64,000 bases of DNA, from NCBI GenBank assembly GCA_026705345.1, contig JAPPAV010000005.1, forward strand, positions 1-64,000, written 5' to 3'. How positions within the stretch are numbered: the stretch's first letter is position 1; the number at the start of each line of letters is the position of its first letter. The translations under genes and the position numbers were made by a program. Source of the DNA: Gammaproteobacteria bacterium. Lineage in GTDB: Bacteria > Pseudomonadota > Gammaproteobacteria > Pseudomonadales > Azotimanducaceae. Below are positions 16,670-25,822 of the stretch, piece by piece. The notes beneath the pieces were generated by a model, which saw only the letters and a list, made by a program, of their open reading frames with translations, did no database searches and had not been told where the DNA came from.

Positions 16670-18975
16670 GCGATGACCGGCGCGGGATTCAGATCGGCTT
16701 CGGCGATCGGGGACTCGCGCAAACCCATGCCGACCGGCACCTCGTACAGACGCCCGGGCGCGAATCTCGCCCAGAAGTGACGCATGCCGGGCACGATGAC
16801 CCGCGCCACGGGCATGCCGATGTCGGGCCGAGTCTGGTCCAGTACGAGGAACTCCATGCCCCGAGTTTCGACGAGCGTGCGGCAGTATTCCACGTCCTCG
16901 CGGGTGTCCGCCGATTCGATCACCCGATACTGCGAAGCCTTCCTAAGCGGCTCCTCGGCCCGGGGCGCCAGCCAGGAACAATCGGCTAGCCGGGCCGTCC
17001 TCCACCACCAAAGGGCCATCGGATCATCGATCATCGGTCGAGAATCGGCGACGCCGGGACGTGGCAGCCAGGTGAGGCACTGGTTCAGTTCGCAAATCGC
17101 GCGCAGGGCCGCTATGCGCGGGTCGGCGTGGGTACCGGCGCCGTAGATGATGTCCTCGGTTGGGGCGTCCGGACGGCGGGAGAGGGCAACGAACGTGGGA
17201 ATGCCGATGTCGGAGGTGACGTCGAGCATCCACACCTCCCGCTCGTAGGTGGCGTAGTGGCCCGGGGCCGAGGCGAGATAGTCGTCGTCGAAACTCGCAA
17301 GATCGACCGCAGGCATTTGCAGCCGGTTGTACCACCAGATGGCGAACGCATCGCGCTCGGCCAGTTCATAGAATCCCTGCAGGATGGCTTCTTCCAACGT
17401 ATTGCCGGCGGCGCAACCGTTTGAATCGGCGATCCGGTCCGCGGAGCCGCGCTGTTCGGCCGACATGCTGTAGAGCATCGAGGTCGGCAGGTAGCGATGC
17501 CGCTCGTTTGTGAGCGACCACACCGGCGTCCAGTCGATTTCCGCCTCGGGGTCGAATCGTGGCGGGACGACATTGTATGGATGGCCTTTCGCATTGATGC
17601 CCGAGGCGTTGTCGAACTGGTTTTCGCTGAAAAGCTGCGCATCGTTGGGGTGGATCGCTTCTTCTTGCCCGTCGAACTCGACGAACCGCTTGCGGATGCG
17701 GATCTCGTCGCCGTGGTAGGCACCCGAGTAGCGCTCGACGGCCTCGCAGAGCGCGCTGACCTCGGATTGCTCGCGGGTGCTGCCCTTGCCCGCGCTCTTG
17801 CTGCGCAGGCTGCGCCGCAAGGAACTCAAGCTCCGGCTTCGCATGCCCAGGTTGCTGCCGGCCCAATAGACATGCAGCCAGGAATCGTCCTCGTCGGTGG
17901 TGCGCCTGAGCCACGTCACCACACCGCTGATCGGACTCACCAAGTGGCGGTACCTGGCCAAGGTGACTTCCGGTGCCACGGTGCGCGAGCCGCCGCTCGT
18001 GCTGTGCGCTTTGGGACTTGCGCCGAGACAGATGGGAACCGGCGCTCGGTCCGGTCGATGCAACGCTTCGTCGCCGCAGGCGGGGCACTGGGGTCGGCGT
18101 ATTACCCGGTGCCGCGAACTGGCGAATGTGCCGACGTTCAGCGTGATCGCGTGGTCGTGGATCGGGGACGTATCGCCGAGCACCACCCATTTGACGATCT
18201 CCGCCGCGATCAGACCGACTATGGCTTCCGCCACCGAGGGCTCTGCGGCGAAAGGCTTGAATGCGGCCTCCTCGCCGGCAATGTTGCGCAGGAAACTGTG
18301 GACTTCCTGGTGGCTACGCAGGCGGTAGGCCAAGCAGTCCCAGCAGGGCCCATCGGCGCGAAAGACGGGGCCGAACAGTGCTTCCATGCCGTGCGGTCGC
18401 ACCAGTACCCAGGGCTCCCCCGCTTCAAGCTGGCGCCGATTCACTTGGGCAAGACGTGCTTCGAGATAGTCTTGTGAAACGACAACGGTGATATTCGGTT
18501 GCCGAGTACCCACAAGGGTGCCGCTACGCTCCAGAAGCCGCGTTAGTCGACCGTCATCGCCTTCGACCGCGATCTCCGACTCCTTGAGCCGCTGTTCGAC
18601 CCAGCATGGCGATGCGCCGAGCGATGACCAGTAGGCCGCCCGGCGACGCTCCATGCCGTGATCCGCCGATACGACGTAGCCTTTCGCCGAGAGCGAAGCC
18701 AGTGTGGTCAGAACATCGCCGGCAGCATGGGTGCTCTCGAGGGTCGCGACGATCTCGTCTAGTGGATGTCGACCGAGGAGCGGCAGCAAATCCTGATTGA
18801 GCTTCCCGTGCAGCAGCGTATTGAACGACTCGGAGAACAGCAGCGTCTGCTCCACGCCGATGTCGTGGAATTGCAGGTGCGGCGATAGCGCGGGAAGTTT
18901 GACGAGACCTTGGTCCGCCGGAGTCGTCCTGGTCAATATTCCCCGTCGGGGATTCGGTTGCGTCTCGCTTGGCAT
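16666..18975 (-). CDS. TOMM cyclodehydratase, ThiF-like and YcaO fusion
   Basis: A 769-residue fusion. The N-terminal half (to about residue 330) is the E1/ThiF-like leader-binding partner with zinc pairs CWDC and CPAC. The C-terminal half is YcaO, with EQSEVSALCEAVERYSGAY, SNGCAAGNTLEEAILQGFYE, LAERDAFAIWWYNRL and RAICELNQCL carrying the ATP-binding Glu residues. The C-terminus is Pro-bearing (NPAPVIA), near the PxPxP tail of azoline-forming YcaOs. Such enzymes turn Cys, Ser or Thr side chains into azolines with ATP; here the three core Cys are the obvious targets. It starts 31 nt after the AlkB-GlnE gene. Confidence 0.92.
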   Translation of the reverse strand: MPSETQPNPRRGILTRTTPADQGLVKLPALSPHLQFHDIGVEQTLLFSESFNTLLHGKLNQDLLPLLGRHPLDEIVATLESTHAAGDVLTTLASLSAKGYVVSADHGMERRRAAYWSSLGASPCWVEQRLKESEIAVEGDDGRLTRLLERSGTLVGTRQPNITVVVSQDYLEARLAQVNRRQLEAGEPWVLVRPHGMEALFGPVFRADGPCWDCLAYRLRSHQEVHSFLRNIAGEEAAFKPFAAEPSVAEAIVGLIAAEIVKWVVLGDTSPIHDHAITLNVGTFASSRHRVIRRPQCPACGDEALHRPDRAPVPICLGASPKAHSTSGGSRTVAPEVTLARYRHLVSPISGVVTWLRRTTDEDDSWLHVYWAGSNLGMRSRSLSSLRRSLRSKSAGKGSTREQSEVSALCEAVERYSGAYHGDEIRIRKRFVEFDGQEEAIHPNDAQLFSENQFDNASGINAKGHPYNVVPPRFDPEAEIDWTPVWSLTNERHRYLPTSMLYSMSAEQRGSADRIADSNGCAAGNTLEEAILQGFYELAERDAFAIWWYNRLQMPAVDLASFDDDYLASAPGHYATYEREVWMLDVTSDIGIPTFVALSRRPDAPTEDIIYGAGTHADPRIAALRAICELNQCLTWLPRPGVADSRPMIDDPMALWWWRTARLADCSWLAPRAEEPLRKASQYRVIESADTREDVEYCRTLVETRGMEFLVLDQTRPDIGMPVARVIVPGMRHFWARFAPGRLYEVPVGMGLRESPIAEADLNPAPVIA

Positions 18976-19006
18976 CTGGCATTACATGCCGGGACAACCG
19001 GCACCG

Positions 19007-21403
19007 CTATGCGGATGCGAGAAGCGTATCGATTTGCACGGCAGCACGGGTCGCGGTTTCGGTGACGGCCGCCTCCAGCGCACCGAAATCCTCGTGCCCG
19101 CAGGCGCTCGCAACCAAGGCTCTGACTCTTGGCCCCGCCGCGGTCGCGTCGAATCCCTCCTCGCCGATGAGCCGCATGATGCCCTGTAGGTCCCGCCACA
19201 TGTCCGCAGCCTGCGCCAGTGACTCGGTGCCCGCGCCAGTGAACACCTGGGCCGCCGTTGGTGCGGAGTCGCCTTGGCCGGTTCCGGTGGCCGTCAACTG
19301 CAGGAATCGCGCGGTCCGCTCGACATCCACTAGGCCGCCACGCATGCGGGCGAACGTAGAGACGCCGGTTTCGGCGCGATCATCCGGTGGACTGCGCAAC
19401 TGGGCGACGAGGGTGTTGTTCGCACTCCATTCGGCGAGGACTTCGCGCCAGGCTTCCTCGATCCGTTGCCCGATTTCCGAATCGCCGCATTCGAACACGC
19501 AGCGCGTCCTGGCGACGACCGGGATCTGCCCGGGCGGAGGATTGCGACAACTCTCGGCTAGTTCGGATAGCGGCAGCGCCAGGAGGAAGTCCGCATCGGG
19601 CGGGATCGGCGAGAACAACAGGCTGTCCTGCGCCAAGTCGGTCAGCGTCTCCCGGAACCGCCGACACAGGCGTTCGTTTTCGCCGAACTGCCAGCCGTCG
19701 TGGACAAACAGCATCTCTATTTCCGCACCCGGATAGACCTCACGGCTAGCGAGGTCGCCCAAACACATCGCAGCGACCCCGCCCGCCCGCAAAGGTCCCA
19801 TCCGTTCGACGAAGTCCTCGACCACGGCCGCAAGCACGGCGGAAATCGACGCGTCGGCAAGATTCGACAACGCGATCTTCGCCTCGGCCGGCGACAGGTT
19901 TCCACGCAACACGTGCATACCGATCTGAAACGCCTTGTCGTTCGACCAGTTCCGTACGATCTCAGCGGAATCACCTGCATCGGCCGTAGGCAGCTCCGCA
20001 ATCAGGTCTTTCATTTCCTGGACGCCCATCTCATGCGTCCAATAGAGTCTCGCAAGTCCACGCCGTGCAATCGACTCGGTTTCCTCGTCTATTCCGAATC
20101 CCTTCGGCAGATCCAGATCGGTGAATTCTCGGTCCTGAAGGTTGTCGAGAAGCTCCGGGTTGCGTTCGATCCACTTGGCGAGCCGGGGAGCAGCGCCGAA
20201 AATTTCGACGATTGCCTCGAAGGCGTCGGGTCGCGCGGCGGTGATCGGGCTGTCGTAGGCGCTCCAGTCGTCGATCCCCGGATAGAAATGCTTGCGCCAT
20301 TGATCTACCAATGGGTCCATCTTCTCGAACCATCGCTTCGGTCGCAGCACGATGTTCATCATGTCGGCGTAGGTTCCGGGCAGTTCCGGGGATTCGGCGG
20401 AATCACGAATCTGGAGCAGCGGATAATGCCGGCTCGCCATCGCGTGATGATCCGCATGGCGCTGCATGTTGAAGAACATCCAGTTGCTGAACTTCCAGTC
20501 GGCGCTCCAGGAATGACGTGGCATCACCTTTTCCCAACGACCGTTGGGCAGGCGAACCCGGCGCAGGCCGTAGTGCTGGAAATAGTTGCTGATCTTCATC
20601 GAGAACACGCAGCAGAGACCGAGGAAGGCAAAGACCAGAACCGCCCAGATCCCGCTCATCCAGAACACCAGTGCATACCAGAACGCGACGAAAATCCCGT
20701 ACCGCCAGAACGGGTTGCTGTAGTGCCACACCGGCAGACGGCGCCTTGCCAAGCGTTCGGCGGCGGACTTCCAGGAATGCGTCAGATTGCTCACGACCTC
20801 CCGGGGGAAATACCGCCAGAAACTCTCTCCCTTCGGAGCGGATCCCACGTCATGCGGCGTGCCGACCTTGGCATGGTGGATATAGAGATGCTCCGTGGCG
20901 TATTGCGGATAGGAGGCCGACGCAAGAAGGAATTCGCCGAGGCGCCTCTCCCAGCTCGTACGTCGGTGAATCAGTTCGTGGCCGACGACAAATACTGCCT
21001 GGGCTTCCATAGTCAGAAGAATGACCAGGACGACGTCTTCCCAGATTGCGAACTGATTTGCGACGAGGATTTGCCACATGCCGAAAATCAACGTCGGCGG
21101 CCACAGAAACGCCCAGGTCCAGACCGGAAGGTTGTGCCACAACAGGCGGCGTTCCGGCGTTTTGGCCGGATCCATGTTGCGTCCGTCGAGTCCTAGTACC
21201 TTGTCGAGCGGGCCTGCGACACTCATGAAGAGGAATGCCGGCAGCAACCACCAGCCGCCATGGATCACGGCGAGGAGAAGCAAAGGGAAAATGCCCAATG
21301 GCAGATAGTGCGGAAGGGCGTTTCGAATCGACGGCTGGATGTACTGCGGGGTATCAGCCTTGTTCGGGTCTATGCCACCACTTACGGCTGAGTCTTCCGA
21401 CAT
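19007..21403 (-). CDS. AlkB-type di-iron hydroxylase fused to a GlnE-like nucleotidyltransferase domain
   Basis: A 798-residue fusion. Residues 1 to about 390 are a membrane alkane-monooxygenase-like domain with HELIH (142-146), HLYIHH (172-177), NYFQHYG (His 277) and RHADHH (315-320), plus transmembrane stretches at about 35-75, 95-140 and 235-265. From about 390 it resembles the adenylyltransferase GlnE: IFGAAPRLAKWIERNPELLD, AFQIGMHVLRGNLSP, LGDLASREVYPGAEIEMLFV and FARMRGGLVDVERTA. The catalytic Asp pair of GlnE appears as E561 and E563, so activity may be lost. I use ATG 21403, which excludes 26 upstream residues without support. Substrate unknown; the locus suggests the peptide or a lipid. 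Confidence 0.85.
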   Translation of the reverse strand: MSEDSAVSGGIDPNKADTPQYIQPSIRNALPHYLPLGIFPLLLLAVIHGGWWLLPAFLFMSVAGPLDKVLGLDGRNMDPAKTPERRLLWHNLPVWTWAFLWPPTLIFGMWQILVANQFAIWEDVVLVILLTMEAQAVFVVGHELIHRRTSWERRLGEFLLASASYPQYATEHLYIHHAKVGTPHDVGSAPKGESFWRYFPREVVSNLTHSWKSAAERLARRRLPVWHYSNPFWRYGIFVAFWYALVFWMSGIWAVLVFAFLGLCCVFSMKISNYFQHYGLRRVRLPNGRWEKVMPRHSWSADWKFSNWMFFNMQRHADHHAMASRHYPLLQIRDSAESPELPGTYADMMNIVLRPKRWFEKMDPLVDQWRKHFYPGIDDWSAYDSPITAARPDAFEAIVEIFGAAPRLAKWIERNPELLDNLQDREFTDLDLPKGFGIDEETESIARRGLARLYWTHEMGVQEMKDLIAELPTADAGDSAEIVRNWSNDKAFQIGMHVLRGNLSPAEAKIALSNLADASISAVLAAVVEDFVERMGPLRAGGVAAMCLGDLASREVYPGAEIEMLFVHDGWQFGENERLCRRFRETLTDLAQDSLLFSPIPPDADFLLALPLSELAESCRNPPPGQIPVVARTRCVFECGDSEIGQRIEEAWREVLAEWSANNTLVAQLRSPPDDRAETGVSTFARMRGGLVDVERTARFLQLTATGTGQGDSAPTAAQVFTGAGTESLAQAADMWRDLQGIMRLIGEEGFDATAAGPRVRALVASACGHEDFGALEAAVTETATRAAVQIDTLLASA

Positions 21404-21488
21404 GGAAGCTTCTCTGGGTTGTCCGTTGATCGCTCGAATCGATGCTAGCACCGGGCAGGGGGACCCGCAAACTAGCTGCAATGCGCCC

Positions 21489-22802
21489 TCAGCCTGGAGC
21501 GTTCGCTTGAAAAAGCCCGGCGAGACGCTCTAGGGCCTCGACGCAGAATGCAGTGGTGATGGCCTCGCCGCCATGTCCGATCTGCCCGAATTGGCCCCAC
21601 TTCAAGGATTGGTCGCCGAACGCGAGAAACTCCGGCCAGCTCCCGTCGTCACGTTGGGAACATAGGAGTCGTTCCAGTTGGCGTTTCGCATCGATGCGTT
21701 CTAGGGCGCCGATGTTGTCGAGCGCCGACACGGCCTGGGCGGTCTGCAGGATGTTGCCAAAGTCACCGTTCTCGTCGCGCAGATCCAGGATGCCGTCGGC
21801 AAGTACGGGGCGGAGTCCCGGGAGCGCGCCTTGAGCGCTAACCATGGTGCGGGCGATTGCGTAGCAGATCGCGACGGTGTCGGGATACCACTTGGACGAG
21901 CCGTCGAGACGTCCTTCGCGGACTAGGGCCGCAAGCCACCGCTGTGCACCCTTGGTGTCGGGCCGGTCGCCTAGGTAGGCGATGGCATTCGCGTTGACGA
22001 CTGGATCGGCTTCGATTCGGAACGGCGCCACGACATCGGGTTCATCTTCGTCCAGTACCCAGGTCATGAACCGCCCTTCCTCGTCCCGGTTTGCCAGCAT
22101 TCGCGGGACGTTCCTTCCGAGCAGAACCCAGGGTTGGGTCCTGACCACCAATGAACACAGGGCGCTGCTGTCCAGATCCTGGGGTAGATGGCGGTAGTAG
22201 CGCCACAGGCCGGGGTATTCGATCGTTTCGGCAAGATACGCCTTGGTGGCGGTGCGGATCGCCTCGGCACGGGCGTCGTGGGAACGTTCGAGTGCGAGTA
22301 CGCAAAGCGCCGAAACAAACGGCGGTCTCTCGAAATGCCGGGGGATGTCGGAATCCGCGACATTGAACCGAATGCAGTGCCAGGCGCCATCTTCGCCGAT
22401 AGTAGATTCTAGGAAACCAAGACTGCGGCCAATGCTCTCCCTAGCCGCCTCGACGACGGCCTCCGAGGCAACCGCGCTAGCTCGCGCAGCGACGGGGGGA
22501 CGCATTGGCGGTGCGGGGTCGTGCATCGTCTTCTTGAGAAACTCGAGAGAGGTCGCCCCGGCTCTCGCCTCCTCGCGTTCGGCGTCGCTGAGTTTGCTGC
22601 GCGGCGGAAGTACGACATGGGTTGCAGCATGGGTTTCCTCGTGTACGTGGAGCTCATGGTCTTGGGGCAATGCCACGCCGAATTCGCTCTCGATGGTCTC
22701 TTTGGGGTTGACGAGAAGACGTTCGCGAAAATCGCTGTCCCTGCCGGCCCGATTCGCCACGACATCGGCAAGATCGATGGGTTTCTTCATTGCTCTTGGC
22801 AT
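21489..22802 (-). CDS. NHLP-type leader fused to an alpha/alpha-toroid (terpene cyclase/prenyltransferase-like) domain
   Basis: A 437-residue protein. Residues 22-67 (SDFRERLLVNPKETIESEFG, VALPQDHELHVHEE, THVVLPP) align with the NHLP leader of the precursor at 14984. A possible processing site EEARAG ends at residue 82. The rest is a helical repeat domain with QW-like motifs (GEDGAWH, SQRDDGSWPEF, HGGEAITTAFCVEALERL) as in squalene-hopene cyclases and prenyltransferase beta subunits. An acidic DEDE cluster (WVLDEDEPD) recalls the DxDD of class II cyclases, unproven. The start overlaps the ABC gene stop (TGATG). Either an enzyme docked to the leader-binding machinery or an exported cargo. Confidence 0.82.
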   Translation of the reverse strand: MPRAMKKPIDLADVVANRAGRDSDFRERLLVNPKETIESEFGVALPQDHELHVHEETHAATHVVLPPRSKLSDAEREEARAGATSLEFLKKTMHDPAPPMRPPVAARASAVASEAVVEAARESIGRSLGFLESTIGEDGAWHCIRFNVADSDIPRHFERPPFVSALCVLALERSHDARAEAIRTATKAYLAETIEYPGLWRYYRHLPQDLDSSALCSLVVRTQPWVLLGRNVPRMLANRDEEGRFMTWVLDEDEPDVVAPFRIEADPVVNANAIAYLGDRPDTKGAQRWLAALVREGRLDGSSKWYPDTVAICYAIARTMVSAQGALPGLRPVLADGILDLRDENGDFGNILQTAQAVSALDNIGALERIDAKRQLERLLCSQRDDGSWPEFLAFGDQSLKWGQFGQIGHGGEAITTAFCVEALERLAGLFQANAPG

Positions 22803-25800
22803 CAAGCGATCTGCCTTCTGACGAGTTCCCGAAAAACCCCCTCGACCTCCATGAGTTCCGTGAACGAGCCGCTCTGTACGACCTTCCCGGCCTCCAACAC
22901 GTAGATGCGGTCAGCCTGTTCCAGCGTTGATAGACGGTGGGCGATGACGATCCGGGTGGAGGTCAGCGCGGTGAGATTCCGCATGACCTTGGCTTGGCTT
23001 TCGTTGTCCAGCCAGTTGGTCGCCTCGTCGAACATCATGATCCGGGGACCGCCGATCACTGAGCGAGCGATCGTGATCCGCTGACTCTCGCCGCCTGATA
23101 GGACGCTGCCGCTGGTGCCCACCATGGTCATCATGCCCATGGGCATGGCCTTGATCTCCGCCTCCATTTCAGCGAGCCGCACCGCCTTCCATACGTCCTC
23201 GGTCGGCACGCCGTCGTGGTGACTGACCAGGTTGTCCCAGAGATCCTGGGGATGGAGTCCCACCGACTGCGGCACGGCGCCGATCTGCCGACGCAGCTGC
23301 TTCAGGTTCAGGTGGCGAAGGTCCCGTCCGTCGTAGTACACCGCACCGGCGGTGGGCCGGTCGATGCCAAGGGCGAGCCGGAACAAGGTGCTCTTGCCGG
23401 CCCCGGACTCGCCGGCAATGGCGACGAACTCGCCGGGACGGGCGCGGATCGTGACGTCGTCGAGTATCAGCGGGCCGTCGGGGTCGTAGCGGAAGGAAAT
23501 ACGGTCGAAGAGCACTTCGCCCCCGAGATAGTCCACGGGCTCTTTCATGCGCGGGGCAAGCCCCTCGCGCTCCCCCGCTGAAGGCTCTCCTTCGACCTCG
23601 GCCTCAGCCACCGCGGCCAGCAGCGGGCGCATCTGGTCGAACGCGGGTAGCGTGGCGGCAACGGTGCCGAAGGACTCGCCGAGCCTGGCGACGGCTGACT
23701 GGAATGCGATGAAGACGGTGTAGACGACGAGGAAATCGCCGACGGGGACAGTGCGATCGCCCACCGTTACCACCGCGAAGAGGAGTACGCCCCCGGCTAG
23801 GAAGGGGAGTGCGGCCCCAAATGCCCGGGAATGGCCCTCCAGTGCACCGAGGTCGAGTTCCGCGCGCTTCTGCTCGCGGTAGTCCCGCGCCCAGATGGCG
23901 AACGCCGATCCTTCCGCATTCTCCACCCGCAGCTTGGTGATACCGGCCACGATCTGGAACAGACGGCCGGCGACTCGACGCCCGGCGCTGATCATCCGCC
24001 CATGGGGGGAAATCTGGCGCATCCCGAGGATCACCGTGACAAGCAGCGAAACGAGGCTGAAGACCAGTGCGCCGACCCCGAGGGCGGCATCGTAGAAGAA
24101 GATGACGGCAAAGACCGGAAGCAGGAAAACCACCGACAGCAGGCTGTCGGCGACCACTCCCTGCAAGCCATCGCGGAGATTCTGGAATGTCATTCCCGAC
24201 ATGGCCAGATCCCCGGACGGATGGCGATGCAATGAGCTCGGCGGCAGGCGCATGAGGCGGTCCCAGAAGGCGGCTTCGACCCGCGATGCAGAGCGTCCCT
24301 CGAGTCGCATCATGGCCGTGCTTTGAAGCAGGTGCAGCGTGGCCCCGAGCAGGCCGAAGCCGGCCACCGCCACGGCCACGGCGTAGAGCGCGCCGGCGCT
24401 TCCTCCTCCCGCCACATGGTTCGCAACGAAGCCAAGCGCAAGTGCCGGCAGTAGCTTGATCAGACCGCCGGGAAGCCCGGCGATCACCAGCCTTACCAGA
24501 TCCGTGGCGGATCCATGCAGAGCGATCCTGAGCAGGTCCGCCGGTTTTGCGTGCCCTGCGGGCAGTGGCCGGTAGAACACCCAAGCTTCGTTCGCCAGTG
24601 CGTTGGCACCCGTTGCCGTAATCCGGGTGCTCCGTTTGCTTACCGGGTCGACCTCCCGGTAGGGACCGAACGTTCCCGGCAGTAGCGCGACCGGCTGGCC
24701 GTCCTTTTCGCGGAATGCCAGCATCGCGTTGCTGTCCCCGAGCCACCAGTTGTCCTGGGCGTTGAGCCGCACGCGCCGGGCGCGCACCCCCGATGCATCA
24801 AGAACGTCGCGGAGACCGATGGGCGCGTCGTAGGGGCGACCCTTGTGGTCGCCCGCGCCGTGCGTGCCCGAGGGTGCCGGGATTTTGAAGTCGATGCCTT
24901 CATGGCGGCCGATGACTTGGAGCGCGTCGGTCAGGGCCGTGTCCTCGATGTCGGCGTCCCGGCCAACGGGCAGGTCGTAGATATTGAAGAGCCGCTGCCG
25001 CGCAACTTTCTCGGCGGCGCGCCGGCTCATCGTACGCGCGCGTTCGAGATTCGCCTCATCGACCACGGCCAGTCGGCGGTTGAGGCGTTCCAAGGTAAAC
25101 GCAACCCCGTGAAACGCGGCGAGTGCCGGCAGCAGAAGGCTTTCCCGGGCCAGCGACTCCGTCGACTTGCCCGAGAGCGTTGTTTCGTCGAACACGGAGA
25201 GCCAGCTTGTCCGTGTCAGCGGTATGACCGCATCGCCACCTCGGCCTGCCTCGGCCTGCTCCGCCAGGTCGACGATATCCATGAACGTGCTTGCGCCGGG
25301 GGGCGGTTGGGGAACCCACACCACGCCGCGCCGGACCGACAGCGTGCAGGGCGGTGCCAGGTCAAGCGTCAGGCCGGGCTCGGCCAGCGCCGTTGGACGT
25401 GGAATGCGACCGACGAACCGCGAGAGCGCATCGGTTATCGCGGTGAGCCAGGTATCGGTCTGTTCCGCCAGTTCCGCGGGGTCGACCTCACCGAGCCTGG
25501 AGGCCGGCAGCCGCCGGAGCAGGGTGCCCGGCAATCCCTTGGCGACGAGGCTCAGGGTCGTGCCTTCATCGCCGTCCTGTTCGTCCGCTGCGACACCAGG
25601 CAGCAACCAGCCGGATTCGCGGCGCAGCAAATGCCGGGGCGGCGCCTGCTCCACCCCGTCCTTGAACTCGACCAGGAACAGATTGACGGCGCCCTGATCG
25701 ATGAACCAGGCGCTGTCCGGATCGTCGAGTTCCACCGGTAGGTTGCCGGCGCAGGGCACGGACGTACCGGAACCAGCCGCGAGTTCGGCCAGCGATGTGA

Positions 25801-25822
25801 ATTGGCGCTTCGTGTCGTCCAT
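22802..25822 (-). CDS. NHLM-type ABC transporter without peptidase domain
   Basis: A 1006-residue NHLM ABC protein: N-terminal cytoplasmic domain of about 400 residues, transmembrane domain (about 420-720) and C-terminal ATPase with Walker A GESGAGKSTL, signature LSGGESQRITIARS and Walker B IMMFDEATNWLD. The DEATNWLD form is typical of this NHLM subunit. Two palindromic elements are inserted in frame: a B element near residues 323-331 (GDHKGRPYDAP) and a C element near 745-762 (EPSAGEREGLAPRMKEP), both outside the core folds. It overlaps both neighbours by a few bases. It should pair with the C39 transporter to export leader-bearing products. Confidence 0.92.
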   Translation of the reverse strand: MDDTKRQFTSLAELAAGSGTSVPCAGNLPVELDDPDSAWFIDQGAVNLFLVEFKDGVEQAPPRHLLRRESGWLLPGVAADEQDGDEGTTLSLVAKGLPGTLLRRLPASRLGEVDPAELAEQTDTWLTAITDALSRFVGRIPRPTALAEPGLTLDLAPPCTLSVRRGVVWVPQPPPGASTFMDIVDLAEQAEAGRGGDAVIPLTRTSWLSVFDETTLSGKSTESLARESLLLPALAAFHGVAFTLERLNRRLAVVDEANLERARTMSRRAAEKVARQRLFNIYDLPVGRDADIEDTALTDALQVIGRHEGIDFKIPAPSGTHGAGDHKGRPYDAPIGLRDVLDASGVRARRVRLNAQDNWWLGDSNAMLAFREKDGQPVALLPGTFGPYREVDPVSKRSTRITATGANALANEAWVFYRPLPAGHAKPADLLRIALHGSATDLVRLVIAGLPGGLIKLLPALALGFVANHVAGGGSAGALYAVAVAVAGFGLLGATLHLLQSTAMMRLEGRSASRVEAAFWDRLMRLPPSSLHRHPSGDLAMSGMTFQNLRDGLQGVVADSLLSVVFLLPVFAVIFFYDAALGVGALVFSLVSLLVTVILGMRQISPHGRMISAGRRVAGRLFQIVAGITKLRVENAEGSAFAIWARDYREQKRAELDLGALEGHSRAFGAALPFLAGGVLLFAVVTVGDRTVPVGDFLVVYTVFIAFQSAVARLGESFGTVAATLPAFDQMRPLLAAVAEAEVEGEPSAGEREGLAPRMKEPVDYLGGEVLFDRISFRYDPDGPLILDDVTIRARPGEFVAIAGESGAGKSTLFRLALGIDRPTAGAVYYDGRDLRHLNLKQLRRQIGAVPQSVGLHPQDLWDNLVSHHDGVPTEDVWKAVRLAEMEAEIKAMPMGMMTMVGTSGSVLSGGESQRITIARSVIGGPRIMMFDEATNWLDNESQAKVMRNLTALTSTRIVIAHRLSTLEQADRIYVLEAGKVVQSGSFTELMEVEGVFRELVRRQIA
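23537..23590. repeat. Family C element in frame inside the NHLM ABC transporter
   Basis: One copy with palindrome GCGGGGCAAGCCCCTCGC, in the opposite reading sense to the rluB and gspD copies. In the transporter it encodes PSAGEREGLAPRMKEP, between the transmembrane and ATPase domains, without breaking the frame. Confidence 0.88.
24829..24855. repeat. Family B element in frame inside the NHLM ABC transporter
   Basis: The plus strand starts CGTAGGGGCGACCCTTG and continues with GTGGTCGCCCG, a palindrome around CTTGT. Read on the minus strand as coding sequence it gives GDHKGRPYDA within the N-terminal cytoplasmic domain. Confidence 0.85.
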
